Of a stretch of DNA of 19,805 bases, positions 6,952 to 15,242 are shown in pieces; position 1 is the stretch's first letter; each line of letters starts with the position of its first letter. The notes below the pieces were generated by a model. It saw only the letters and a list, made by a program, of their open reading frames with translations, had not been told where the DNA came from and ran no database searches. The translations under genes were made by a program, and so were the position numbers. The stretch is from JASFRS01 sp050114795 (GTDB taxonomy: Bacteria > Pseudomonadota > Alphaproteobacteria > Sphingomonadales > CAKZYD01), in assembly GCA_050114795.1 (NCBI GenBank), contig JASFRS010000026.1, positions 1-19,805 on the forward strand, given 5' to 3'.

Positions 6952-8412
6952 ATGTCAGGCCTTTGCAAAAATCCGCTCGGGCGCAGCTTAGCTAAAACGC
7001 TGCTCGGCACTACATTGCTTTTTTCCACACTCCCTGCTGTTGCCTATGCGCAGTCGCCAAACCCCAATTTGGTTGAAGCCGGAGATGAAACAATCCAACT
7101 GGATGTGAATAAAGGCATGCTGGTTCGCCTGGATGCTGGCGTCACCAATGTGTTTATCGCCAACCCAAAAGTTGCCGATGTTCAGATTAAATCATCCCGC
7201 ATGCTGTATATTTTTGGCACCGGAGAAGGTGAAACGACACTCTATGCCGTCGATGGCAAGGACAATGTGGTTTACTCCACCAATATTGCGGTCGCACAAA
7301 ATGTCGGGCAAATACAGGACCTCGTCAGCACAATCATCCCGGATGCCGAGATTGATGTAAAAACATTAAACGGCATGGTCTTTCTGTCCGGTTATGTACA
7401 ACGGCCCGAAGATGCAGAAGAATTAACGCGGCTTGCCCAACAACTCGTTGGTGAAGGGCAGACTGTGGTCAACAGACTCCGCGTTACAACCCCAACCCAG
7501 GTCAATCTTCATGTGAAATTTGCTGAACTCGCACGCGATATGCTCAAGCAATTGGGTGTGAACTGGGAAGGCGGCTTTTTCGGCAGTAACGGAGGTCTTG
7601 GTATCGCTACAGGCCGGAACGTTGTGGACCTTATCCCCGATCCATTATTCCCAGGGTCGTTTATCAAGGAATTTCCTACGCTCGTGAACGGTGCCGATAA
7701 TATATTTGGTGATATAACCACGGGCAATCTGGATTTAAATTATGCGATTGATGCCTTGGAAACTGAAGGCTTTGTTTCGGTCCTTGCAGAACCAAATCTC
7801 ATTGCATTATCCGGCGAAACAGCAACATTCCTGGCGGGTGGTGAATTCCCAATTCCAATCGCGGATAAAGATCGAATTGCAGTTGAATTCAAAGAATTCG
7901 GTATTGGCCTTGCGTTTACACCAATTGTTTTGGCTGATGACCGGATTTCACTGAAAGTTAAGCCGGAAGTTTCCCAGCTTTCCGCAGACGCTTCCGTAAA
8001 CACTAATGGCATTCAAATTCCCGGCCTTACAACACGCCGGGCTGAAACAACGGTGGAATTGGGTAGTGGTCAAAGCTTTGCCATTGCCGGATTGTTACAA
8101 AACAACCTTGATCAGGTCAGTCGCAAATTACCCGGCTTAGGCAATATTCCAATTTTAGGTGCGCTGTTTAAATCCGACCGCTTCCGAAACCGGGAGACTG
8201 AGTTGGTTATCATCGTGACGCCCTATCTGGTGAAACCGACTGACAACCGCCGCTTGCTCGTCCCAACCGATGGCCATAAGAGACCTTCGGATATCGATCG
8301 CTATTTGCGTGGAGAAACATTCCAAACGCAACCCACCCATGGGGGTAGTGCAGCGTCAAATCCAAATGTGCCAAGCCTCTCAGGTCCGGCTGGCTTCTCC
8401 ATTGCCAATTAA
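6952..8412 (+). CDS. cpaC: Outer-membrane secretin CpaC/RcpA of the Tad pilus
   Basis: A 486-residue secretin. The Sec signal peptide ends near AYA33-Q34. A pilus-type N-domain (about 42-115) binds upstream partners, then a BON-like domain (about 120-180) carries GMVFLSGYVQ. The secretin barrel (about 265-428) shows the hallmark LAEPNLIALSGE (278-289), VELGSGQSFAIAG, PGLGNIPILGALF (394-406) and ELVIIVTPYLV (417-427). It forms the multimeric outer-membrane pore through which the Flp pilus passes. A segment at about 207-255 with Gly/Phe/Asn-rich sequence is longer than I expect and may be a gate or loop insertion. GGAGG (6937-6941) inside the end of cpaB serves as its ribosome site. Confidence 0.95.
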   Translation: MSGLCKNPLGRSLAKTLLGTTLLFSTLPAVAYAQSPNPNLVEAGDETIQLDVNKGMLVRLDAGVTNVFIANPKVADVQIKSSRMLYIFGTGEGETTLYAVDGKDNVVYSTNIAVAQNVGQIQDLVSTIIPDAEIDVKTLNGMVFLSGYVQRPEDAEELTRLAQQLVGEGQTVVNRLRVTTPTQVNLHVKFAELARDMLKQLGVNWEGGFFGSNGGLGIATGRNVVDLIPDPLFPGSFIKEFPTLVNGADNIFGDITTGNLDLNYAIDALETEGFVSVLAEPNLIALSGETATFLAGGEFPIPIADKDRIAVEFKEFGIGLAFTPIVLADDRISLKVKPEVSQLSADASVNTNGIQIPGLTTRRAETTVELGSGQSFAIAGLLQNNLDQVSRKLPGLGNIPILGALFKSDRFRNRETELVIIVTPYLVKPTDNRRLLVPTDGHKRPSDIDRYLRGETFQTQPTHGGSAASNPNVPSLSGPAGFSIAN

Positions 8413-8422
8413 GGATTAGGTC

Positions 8423-9118
8423 ATGACAAACTTAAACATGAAAAAACATTATCTAGCCCTGCCCCTTATCACTGCATTGGGATTAAGTGCCTGCGGCGCA
8501 GAGCAAGGCATTGACCAAGGATTGGCTCCTCAAAAGCAGCCTGAAATTTCCATGGTACGCTATGCTCATGATGTTGAGCTGCAAATTGAGGACGGCGTTC
8601 TAAGCGCGGAAGAAAAAGCTAAATTACATGCATTTTTAGACCGTCATAATGCAGGATATGGAGACCTTCTTCAATTGGATGACCCGGCGATCGAAGGTCG
8701 CTCCACACATTATGAAGCCGTGCGTAAGGCGATTGCCGCGCGGGGCTTGTCCTTACATGTCAGCCCCATTGCCTATGGTGTACGCCCCGCCGACGGCAAA
8801 GCCCGTGTCGTTATTACACGCCATGCAGTGCAACCACCTGCCTGTCCGGATTGGAGCGGTTCCGGCATCAACAATTGGACAAATGCGCAAAGCAGTAATT
8901 TCGGCTGTGCAACAAAAACGAATTTGGCTGCACAAGTGGCAAATCCAAGAGATTTACTGGAAGGTCAGGTTCATTCAGGGCCTGAGCCAACAGCAACGGT
9001 CAACGCCATTACAACCTATCGCAATCGAAAAATTGGAACCCCGGCAACGTCAGGTGGATCAACATCCAGCGGAAGCGGTGCAGGCAGCAGCTCCAGTTCA
9101 TCGAGCGGCGGGAAGTAA
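8423..9118 (+). CDS. cpaD: Pilus assembly lipoprotein CpaD
   Basis: A 231-residue lipoprotein. The signal sequence ends in lipobox LSAC with Cys24 as the lipidated residue; no Asp follows at +2, consistent with outer-membrane sorting. The CpaD signature is clear in the second half: ACPDWSG...NNWTNAQSSNFGCATKTNLAAQVANPRDLLEG. CpaD is an alphaproteobacterial partner of the CpaC secretin, and its conserved cysteine pair is visible here. The last 25 or so residues are almost purely Ser and Gly, a flexible tail not needed for the family fold. AAGGA (8411-8415) precedes ATG 8423; a second ATG at codon 6 gives an equally good signal peptide. It lies ten bases after cpaC. Confidence 0.92.
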   Translation: MTNLNMKKHYLALPLITALGLSACGAEQGIDQGLAPQKQPEISMVRYAHDVELQIEDGVLSAEEKAKLHAFLDRHNAGYGDLLQLDDPAIEGRSTHYEAVRKAIAARGLSLHVSPIAYGVRPADGKARVVITRHAVQPPACPDWSGSGINNWTNAQSSNFGCATKTNLAAQVANPRDLLEGQVHSGPEPTATVNAITTYRNRKIGTPATSGGSTSSGSGAGSSSSSSSGGK

Positions 9119-9154
9119 GAGCAGGACAAGTTTTTTTAACAAGAGGTATCAGGC

Positions 9155-10414
9155 ATGAATGCGCCCTCATTATCCATGAAGCCATTGACTGATCTGCAGC
9201 GGTCCTGTGCGGCCTTTGTCAATGACGAACAGAGTCTGCAGGTCATCACTAATGTCTTAAACGACCATGGCTGGACATCTGAACGTGTCGTGCATGGTGG
9301 GATTGGACAAGCGGTTAAACAGCTTGCTGTTGAAGCATCCCCTGAGTTTCTCATCATTGACTTAGGGGACGGGCGAGAAGCCCGTGCGGATATTAACGCC
9401 CTGGCAGAGGTTGTCGAACCGGGAACAATGGTTCTCGCAATTGGTAATGTGAATGATGTCACCTTATATCGTGACCTTCTCGCCTCAGGGCTGCATGATT
9501 ATCTCGTAAAACCGATTACCGAAGATATGGTACGGGAGTCGATCCTAAGCGCAGAAATGGCGCTCTCCACGCCTTCGGTTGAGGTTGATGACCCAACAAC
9601 GCATAAAATATGCGGTGTTATCGGCACCCGCGGTGGTGTAGGGGCAAGTACTCTAACATCTAGCTTAGCTTGGCTGATAGCGCACCAACTTGATAAACGC
9701 GTAGCGCTTCTCGACCTTGATATTTATTTTGGGACAGATGCTTTGGCATTTGACTTGGAGCCGGGCCGCGGCTTGATCGACGCTCTGGAAAATCCGGGAC
9801 GCATAGACAGTCTTTTCATTGAACGCGCTTTAATTAAAGAAAGCGAAAACCTAGCAATTTTAGGTGCCGAAGCCCCTATTACTGAAGCTATGGTCGCGGA
9901 TGCAACCGCACTCAGCCACCTTCAAAGCGAGCTGAAAACCAATTATGATGTTGTGATGGTTGACTTGCCCCGTTCGCTGTTACCCACACACGGTTATTTA
10001 TTGCAACAGATGAGCGAAATTTTGCTTGTCGTTGATCTCAGCCTGAGTGCCGCACGCGACACCATTAGAATTTTGGCATTTCTAAAGGAATTTGCACCGG
10101 ACACAAAAGTTCGCATCGTTGCCAACAAAGTAGCTGGCACGGATACGGGTGAGGTCAGTCGTGCTGATTTTGAAAGTTCGATTGAAACCAAGATCGACTT
10201 TATTCTGCCAAGCGATGTGAAAAACACAGTCATGGCGGCCAAAAAAGGCAAAGCACTGCCTCAAATCGCCGGTTCTTCAAAACTTGTCGGGCAAATCCGT
10301 AACATCGCTAATGAAGTTGTTGGGGAAGATGGCAAATCATCTTCCGGATCCTTCTGGGCTAAGGTCAATGGATTGCTTGGCTCCAAGGCTGCTAAAGGAG
10401 CAAAGGCTAAATAA
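9155..10414 (+). CDS. cpaE: CpaE/TadZ, pilus localisation ATPase (receiver-like plus ParA/MinD-like)
   Basis: A 419-residue cytoplasmic protein of two parts. Residues about 25-140 form an atypical receiver domain, with LIIDL (D69 at the usual phosphoacceptor strand) and the conserved Lys of LVKP (K119). Residues about 150-400 form a ParA/MinD-like ATPase. Its P-loop is RGGVGAST (159-166): the signature Lys of KGG is Arg and the Lys of GK[ST] is Ala, the altered form known for CpaE/TadZ, followed by VALLDLDI. In Caulobacter and Aggregatibacter these proteins place the Tad machine at the cell pole. AGAGG (9142-9146) is the ribosome site. The stop overlaps the cpaF start by one base (TAATG), suggesting coupled translation. 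Confidence 0.93.
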   Translation: MNAPSLSMKPLTDLQRSCAAFVNDEQSLQVITNVLNDHGWTSERVVHGGIGQAVKQLAVEASPEFLIIDLGDGREARADINALAEVVEPGTMVLAIGNVNDVTLYRDLLASGLHDYLVKPITEDMVRESILSAEMALSTPSVEVDDPTTHKICGVIGTRGGVGASTLTSSLAWLIAHQLDKRVALLDLDIYFGTDALAFDLEPGRGLIDALENPGRIDSLFIERALIKESENLAILGAEAPITEAMVADATALSHLQSELKTNYDVVMVDLPRSLLPTHGYLLQQMSEILLVVDLSLSAARDTIRILAFLKEFAPDTKVRIVANKVAGTDTGEVSRADFESSIETKIDFILPSDVKNTVMAAKKGKALPQIAGSSKLVGQIRNIANEVVGEDGKSSSGSFWAKVNGLLGSKAAKGAKAK

Positions 10415-12078
10415 TGGCTGGATTTGGTAGACGTAACGGACTTCAAGCACGCAATGGCGGGCCGGGCTTTGGGAAAAGTGCCGGCCTAACCCCCATGGCA
10501 GCAGAATCGCGTCAACCAGGTGCGGTTAACGGTGATGAACAAAAGCGCGCGCCTTTAGATATCAACGCATTTGTTGAACGACTGGAAGCGCACGTTTTAG
10601 ACGCCATGCCAAAAGAAACGGCCAAATTGAAAAGCCACGCTGAAATAGCAGCAATCATTGAAGAACAAGCTCATCTCCGCGCGGAAATCGAGGGCCTGGA
10701 CCCTACCGATACGGAGATCAAAGACGCAATTACCGTCTTGCTTAATATCTATTTGGAAGAAGCAGAAAGCAGCCGAGACAAGGCTGCAAATGCAGAGAAA
10801 AAGAACCAAAGCAAAGGCCGGCGCACCTTGGAAGATGCCAAGGAAAAAATCCAACCTCTGCTTTTTGAGCACATTGACCCCACCGCTGCGACGGAATTGG
10901 AGCGCACTGACCTCGCAGAGGAAATTAGTGATGTTGTCAGCGAATTGCTTGTTGAGACCAAAATCAATCTCAACAAGAAAGAGCAACGCGATCTCGTCAC
11001 GCTTTTATTGAATGACATGCTGGGCCTGGGTCCGCTTGAGCCGCTGCTCGCGGATGAGACCATTACCGACATCATGGTCAATGGCCCTAATCAGATTTAT
11101 GTAGAGCAAGGTGGTAAACTCCAGCTCACTGACGTCAAATTTCGCGACAGCCAGCATTTAATGAACATTGCCACGCGCATTGTGACGGCCATCGGACGCC
11201 GCGTCGATGAAACACAACCTATTTGTGATGCACGCCTGCTGGACGGCAGCCGGGTGAACGTCATCATCCCGCCACTGGCCATTGATGGTGCATCCATTTC
11301 CATCCGGAAATTCTCGAAGAAGAAAATCACCTTGGATCGCATGGTCGATACAAAAAATCTGTCTGACGCTATGTGTCGGGTGCTTAAGATTGCGGGACGT
11401 TGCCGCCTGAACATTTTGATTTCCGGTGGTACCGGTTCCGGTAAAACCACAATGCTTAATGCCATTAGCCGAATGATTGACGGTGGTGAACGTGTCGTCA
11501 CGATTGAGGATGCTGCCGAGCTTCAATTGCAGCAACCTCATGTCGTCAGACTGGAAACCCGCCCACCCAATCTGGAGGGCCAAGGCGAAATCACTATGCG
11601 TGATCTCGTGAAGAACGCTCTGCGGATGCGTCCTGACCGGATTATCCTTGGCGAGATCCGGGGTTCAGAGGCCATTGATATGCTTCAAGCCATGAACACG
11701 GGCCATGATGGCTCATTAGGCACGCTCCACGCCAACAGACCGCGTGAAGCCCTTACCCGGCTTGAAAACATGGTCAATATGGCGGGCTTGAACTTGCCAC
11801 CAAAAGCTATTCGCACACAGATTTCTGACGCCCTTCATATGATCGTCCAAGTTTCCCGGATGCGTGATGGCGTACGCCGGGTGCAATATATTTCTGAAGT
11901 GGTGGGCATGGAAGAAGACGTCATTACGACGCAGGATCTTTTTGTCTACCGTTTCACCGGCGAAGATGACCAAGGCAAATTACAAGGTGAATTCCAATGC
12001 ACCGGAGTGCGGCCGAAGTTCTATGAACGTGCAGAATATTACGGTCTGGGTCGTGCCTTGATGGAAGCCATTCAATAA
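10414..12078 (+). CDS. cpaF: Secretion motor ATPase CpaF/TadA (type II/IV secretion GspE family)
   Basis: A 554-residue hexameric ATPase that drives Flp pilus extension, and in some species retraction, at the inner membrane. Motifs in order: the N-terminal domain mark LGLGPLEPLLAD (about 203-214), DGSRVN (277-282), Walker A GGTGSGKTT (338-346, K344), the Asp box TIEDAAEL (363-370), Walker B with its Glu in RPDRIILGEIRG (406-417), and the His box GHDGSLGTLHAN (430-441). All catalytic residues are intact. It is longer than the usual 450-500 residues because of about 130 extra N-terminal residues, with a charged, probably coiled-coil stretch at 105-150. It acts with CpaE and the TadB/TadC platform. 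Confidence 0.95.
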   Translation: MAGFGRRNGLQARNGGPGFGKSAGLTPMAAESRQPGAVNGDEQKRAPLDINAFVERLEAHVLDAMPKETAKLKSHAEIAAIIEEQAHLRAEIEGLDPTDTEIKDAITVLLNIYLEEAESSRDKAANAEKKNQSKGRRTLEDAKEKIQPLLFEHIDPTAATELERTDLAEEISDVVSELLVETKINLNKKEQRDLVTLLLNDMLGLGPLEPLLADETITDIMVNGPNQIYVEQGGKLQLTDVKFRDSQHLMNIATRIVTAIGRRVDETQPICDARLLDGSRVNVIIPPLAIDGASISIRKFSKKKITLDRMVDTKNLSDAMCRVLKIAGRCRLNILISGGTGSGKTTMLNAISRMIDGGERVVTIEDAAELQLQQPHVVRLETRPPNLEGQGEITMRDLVKNALRMRPDRIILGEIRGSEAIDMLQAMNTGHDGSLGTLHANRPREALTRLENMVNMAGLNLPPKAIRTQISDALHMIVQVSRMRDGVRRVQYISEVVGMEEDVITTQDLFVYRFTGEDDQGKLQGEFQCTGVRPKFYERAEYYGLGRALMEAIQ

Positions 12079-12088
12079 GGAGGAAAAA

Positions 12089-13072
12089 ATGTCTGGTTCG
12101 GATATGATTCTGCCACTTTCCGTCGCGCTTTTTCTCCTGCTCAGCTTGGCTGTAATGCTGTTGATTTTTGCGCCTGGCGGAAAGCAAATGTCTAAACGCT
12201 TGGTCAAAATCAAAGCCCGTTTCAATGAGGAAGTCGCCGCTGCGGAACGAGCCAAGGCCAGACGTCTGCGCGCCATGGACGAAGACGTGGGTCTTGCTAA
12301 CATAATGAAGCAATTTGTCCCGCGTCCTGCTGAATTGCGCCAAAGACTGGCAAATACGGGACGAAAGCTCTCTATCGGACAATATGCGGTTTTGTGCTTA
12401 ACCGTCATTGCAGTCACGACAGTCGTTTTCTTCCTTCTTATCGGGCTGAAGCTTCCGCTTTCGATCCTTCTTGGTTTTCTCGTAGGTGTTGGCGGACCCC
12501 ATATCGTTGTTGGGTCTATGATTAATCGCAGAATCAAGGCCTTCACCACTCAATTTCCTGACGCAATTGATTTGATCGTGCGCGGATTACGCTCCGGGCT
12601 TCCTGTGGCGCAATCCATGTCCGCTGTTGGTCAGGAATTCGAAGACCCTGTCGGCGTGGAATTTCGAACAGTCTCTGACAAGATTAAAATTGGCAAATCG
12701 ATGGAATCCGCTTTGTGGGACACTGCGAAGAAAATCCCTACACCGGACTTCAAATTCTTTGTCATCACCTTGGCTATCCAACGGGAAACCGGCGGCAACC
12801 TTGCCGAGACGCTAGGCAACTTGTCAGATATTTTGCGCAAAAGACAACAGTTGAAACTCAAGGTCAAAGCCATGTCGTCTGAAGGCCGCGCCAGTGCTTA
12901 TATCGTTGGCTCCCTCCCCTTCATCATGTTTGGCCTGATCCTGACTTTGAACTATGAATACGGGATCATCCTTATTGATGACCCTCGCGGCAGAATAGCG
13001 GGCATTGTCGGACTCATTTGGATGGGTATTGGGGCATTCATAATGGCCAAAATGATTAATTTTAAGGTGTAA
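12089..13072 (+). CDS. tadB: Tad inner-membrane platform protein TadB
   Basis: A 327-residue membrane protein with a type II secretion F domain at about 156-283, containing the IQRETGGNLAETL pattern typical of GspF/TadB. Hydrophobic segments lie at about 6-28, 98-118, 121-145, 270-288 and 303-323. With TadC it forms the inner-membrane platform turned by the CpaF ATPase. The ribosome site AAGGAGG (12077-12083), five bases before the ATG, is the strongest in the run and overlaps the cpaF stop, so it may boost platform synthesis. The gene ends three bases before tadC. Confidence 0.93.
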   Translation: MSGSDMILPLSVALFLLLSLAVMLLIFAPGGKQMSKRLVKIKARFNEEVAAAERAKARRLRAMDEDVGLANIMKQFVPRPAELRQRLANTGRKLSIGQYAVLCLTVIAVTTVVFFLLIGLKLPLSILLGFLVGVGGPHIVVGSMINRRIKAFTTQFPDAIDLIVRGLRSGLPVAQSMSAVGQEFEDPVGVEFRTVSDKIKIGKSMESALWDTAKKIPTPDFKFFVITLAIQRETGGNLAETLGNLSDILRKRQQLKLKVKAMSSEGRASAYIVGSLPFIMFGLILTLNYEYGIILIDDPRGRIAGIVGLIWMGIGAFIMAKMINFKV

Positions 13073-13075
13073 ACC

Positions 13076-14053
13076 ATGGACGCCATTCTCCCCTTCGGAT
13101 TGACAACAGTTGATGCGGTTACAATCTTTTCAGGTGTGGCAGCCTTCATGCTTGTGGTCGCCATGTGGAATGCACTCACCGTTCGTGATCCAATGCGTGG
13201 GCGGGTGAAAAGCCTTCAATCCAGACGTGAAGAACTGCGCGCTGGCTTTGTTGCGCCGCAACGCAGAACCTCTTCCATTCGCAAACGTTCTCAAACCGAT
13301 GAAGTGCGCAAAGTTTTCGAAAAATTGAAGTTGATGCGCAAAGAGCAAAGCGAGAAAATACAGCAACAACTGGTTCGCGCCGGTTGGCGCTCCCGCGATG
13401 CAGAAGTCGTTTATTTGAGCGCTAAACTTGGCTCTCCTGTTGTGATTGGCTTTGCCGCAATCATGCTGTTCTTAGTGATGAACATCTTAGATTTGGGCAC
13501 AGCCAAAAGATTTCTGGTCACAGCCGGCACTATTATTTTCGGCTTTATGTTACCGGATATCTTAGTGAAAAACGCCATTCAAAAACGCGTAGAGGCTATA
13601 CGACTAGGCCTCCCAGACGCGCTTGATCTCATGGTGATTTGTGCGGAGGCTGGTTTGACATTAGATTCTGCATTTCAACGGGTTGCGAAAGAATTGGGCT
13701 CTGCTTATCCCGAGCTTGGGGATGAGTTCAATCTTACGTCTATTGAATTGGGATTCCTACAAGAGCGTCGCCAAGCTTTAGAAAATCTTGTCGAGCGCGT
13801 GGACCTGCCAGGCGTTAAGTCATTTGTCACAACACTCATTCAGACTGAGAAATACGGTACACCTCTAGCCTCTTCACTTCGGGTGCTATCCGGTGAATTC
13901 AGAAACGAAAGAATGATGAAAGCGGAGGAAAAAGCCGCAAGACTTCCCGCTATTATGACCGTTCCACTGATCTTATTTATTCTGCCTTGCCTGTTCATCG
14001 TTTTGATGGGACCGGCAGCCTGTAAGATCTCGGACGAGTTCTTAAATAGATAA
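13076..14053 (+). CDS. tadC: Tad inner-membrane platform protein TadC
   Basis: A 325-residue paralogue of TadB with the T2SSF domain at about 178-305 (LPDALDLMVICAEAGLTLDSAF, then QTEKYGTPLASSLRVL). Membrane segments are predicted at about 15-33, 118-138, 145-164 and 291-312. The long basic, charged linker between the first two segments (about 40-110) is cytoplasmic in the family. It works with TadB as the platform that receives pilin subunits. The ribosome site AAGGTG lies inside the tadB 3' end. A 35-base gap with its own GAAAGGA site separates it from the tadE-like gene. Confidence 0.93.
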   Translation: MDAILPFGLTTVDAVTIFSGVAAFMLVVAMWNALTVRDPMRGRVKSLQSRREELRAGFVAPQRRTSSIRKRSQTDEVRKVFEKLKLMRKEQSEKIQQQLVRAGWRSRDAEVVYLSAKLGSPVVIGFAAIMLFLVMNILDLGTAKRFLVTAGTIIFGFMLPDILVKNAIQKRVEAIRLGLPDALDLMVICAEAGLTLDSAFQRVAKELGSAYPELGDEFNLTSIELGFLQERRQALENLVERVDLPGVKSFVTTLIQTEKYGTPLASSLRVLSGEFRNERMMKAEEKAARLPAIMTVPLILFILPCLFIVLMGPAACKISDEFLNR

Positions 14054-14088
14054 GATCGCTCTCGGCTGACCCGACGAAAGGACTGCGC

Positions 14089-14685
14089 ATGTGGACGAAT
14101 TTCAAAAACCAGGACAAAGGCGTTACCGCCATTGAATTCTCATTCGCGGCTCCGATCCTTTTTTTATTCATCATCGGAGCATTAGAAGTCGGGCATTTAA
14201 TGTACTCAAATGCTGTTCTTGAAGGTGCAGCAAGGGAAGCGGCACGGCGCGGAATAACTGGCTTTGCGCCTTGTGGCATCACGCGCGAGGAATATATCAA
14301 CCAAGTCATTGATCAGCAGTTGATTGGGCTTGCAGACCCCGATCGCCGAACAGTGTCCACAAAGGTATATAAGTCATTCAATGATATTGGACAGCCGGAA
14401 CCCTTTATCGATGCAAATAATGATGGCGCCTATAATATGGGCGAAGAATTCACGGACGAAAACGGCAACCTTCAATGGGATCCTGATAAGGGCGCTGTGG
14501 GCCTGGGAAGCGCTGGTGACGTGGTCGTATATGATATCACCTATGCCGTGCCAATCCTGACCGGTTTCTTTCAAAAAAAGATCGGGCTTGCAGAAAGCAT
14601 TTCGATTTCAGCCCGTGCTGCGGTTCGTAATGAGCCTATCCCTGTGGACCCTAATGGCGTCATCACTGTGCCTTGTGACCTCTAA
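14089..14685 (+). CDS. tadE: TadE-like pseudopilin with a calcium-binding-type loop
   Basis: A 198-residue TadE-like minor pilin. The N-terminus is a prepilin signal: a short charged leader, Gly11 as the predicted cut site for CpaA, Glu16 at +5, then a hydrophobic helix to about residue 38. The block SNAVLEGAAREAARRG is typical of TadE. The exported part contains DANNDGAYNMGE (108-119), an exact DxNxDGxxNxxE EF-hand/dockerin-type loop, followed by a second acidic stretch DENGNLQWDPD (123-133). This suggests calcium binding, which would be structural rather than catalytic. Cys62 and Cys196 could form a disulphide. GAAAGGA (14076-14082) sits six bases before the ATG. Confidence 0.85.
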   Translation: MWTNFKNQDKGVTAIEFSFAAPILFLFIIGALEVGHLMYSNAVLEGAAREAARRGITGFAPCGITREEYINQVIDQQLIGLADPDRRTVSTKVYKSFNDIGQPEPFIDANNDGAYNMGEEFTDENGNLQWDPDKGAVGLGSAGDVVVYDITYAVPILTGFFQKKIGLAESISISARAAVRNEPIPVDPNGVITVPCDL

Positions 14686-14696
14686 AGGAGAATGAA

Positions 14697-15242
14697 ATGC
14701 GCTTTTTTAAAGAAGAAAAGGGCAGCATGCTTATTGAATTGGCTGTCTCCATTCCCCTGTTAGTCACATTGGTCTTTTCAGGGCTGGAAGTTGCCCGCTT
14801 CATGCTGTCCCATCAAAAAGTTTCCCGGATCGCGACCAGTATTGCTGACATTTCTTCGCAAGGACAAACCCTTAGTGAAGCCGAAATTCAAAATGTATTC
14901 ATGGCAACAGATTTCATCGCCGGTAACTTGGACTTTTCGACAAAGGGATATATTATCCTGTCATCAGTTAGTCGTCCGGACAGCAACCCACCCATTATCA
15001 ATTGGCAGCGTACCCATGGCACACAAATGTCGCCGGACGCCGTAAGTAAAATAGGCTCCGTCGGTGGAACCGCAACATTGCCGACCAATCTCGTGTTAAA
15101 CACAGGGGAAGGCATCATTGTTGCGGAAGTTTATTATGATTATGATGCCCTGTTATTCGGTGACATGGTCGGAAGCGGGTTGGTTTATAAAAATGCTTAT
15201 TACCGCCCCCGTTTTGGCTCATTGCAGAAGATTCTACCTTAA
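14697..15242 (+). CDS. tadF: TadF-like pseudopilin, last gene of the tad run
   Basis: A 181-residue TadE/TadF-type minor pilin. The charged leader MRFFKEEKG ends in Gly9, followed by Glu14 at +5 and a hydrophobic helix (about 11-37), the pattern cut by the CpaA peptidase. No cysteines or known domain are evident in the exported portion, which ends in a Tyr-rich stretch. TadE and TadF are both needed for Flp pilus formation in other bacteria, probably as initiator or tip subunits. AAGGAG (14685-14690) supports ATG 14697; an ATG at 14692 is out of frame. The last nine bases overlap the convergent membrane-protein gene, leaving no room for a normal terminator. Confidence 0.8.
   Translation: MRFFKEEKGSMLIELAVSIPLLVTLVFSGLEVARFMLSHQKVSRIATSIADISSQGQTLSEAEIQNVFMATDFIAGNLDFSTKGYIILSSVSRPDSNPPIINWQRTHGTQMSPDAVSKIGSVGGTATLPTNLVLNTGEGIIVAEVYYDYDALLFGDMVGSGLVYKNAYYRPRFGSLQKILP

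Noticed and set aside
9623..9650. Defective P-loop of CpaE as a sign of pseudogenisation
   Set aside because: RGGVGAST is the usual altered form in CpaE/TadZ proteins and the frame is intact.
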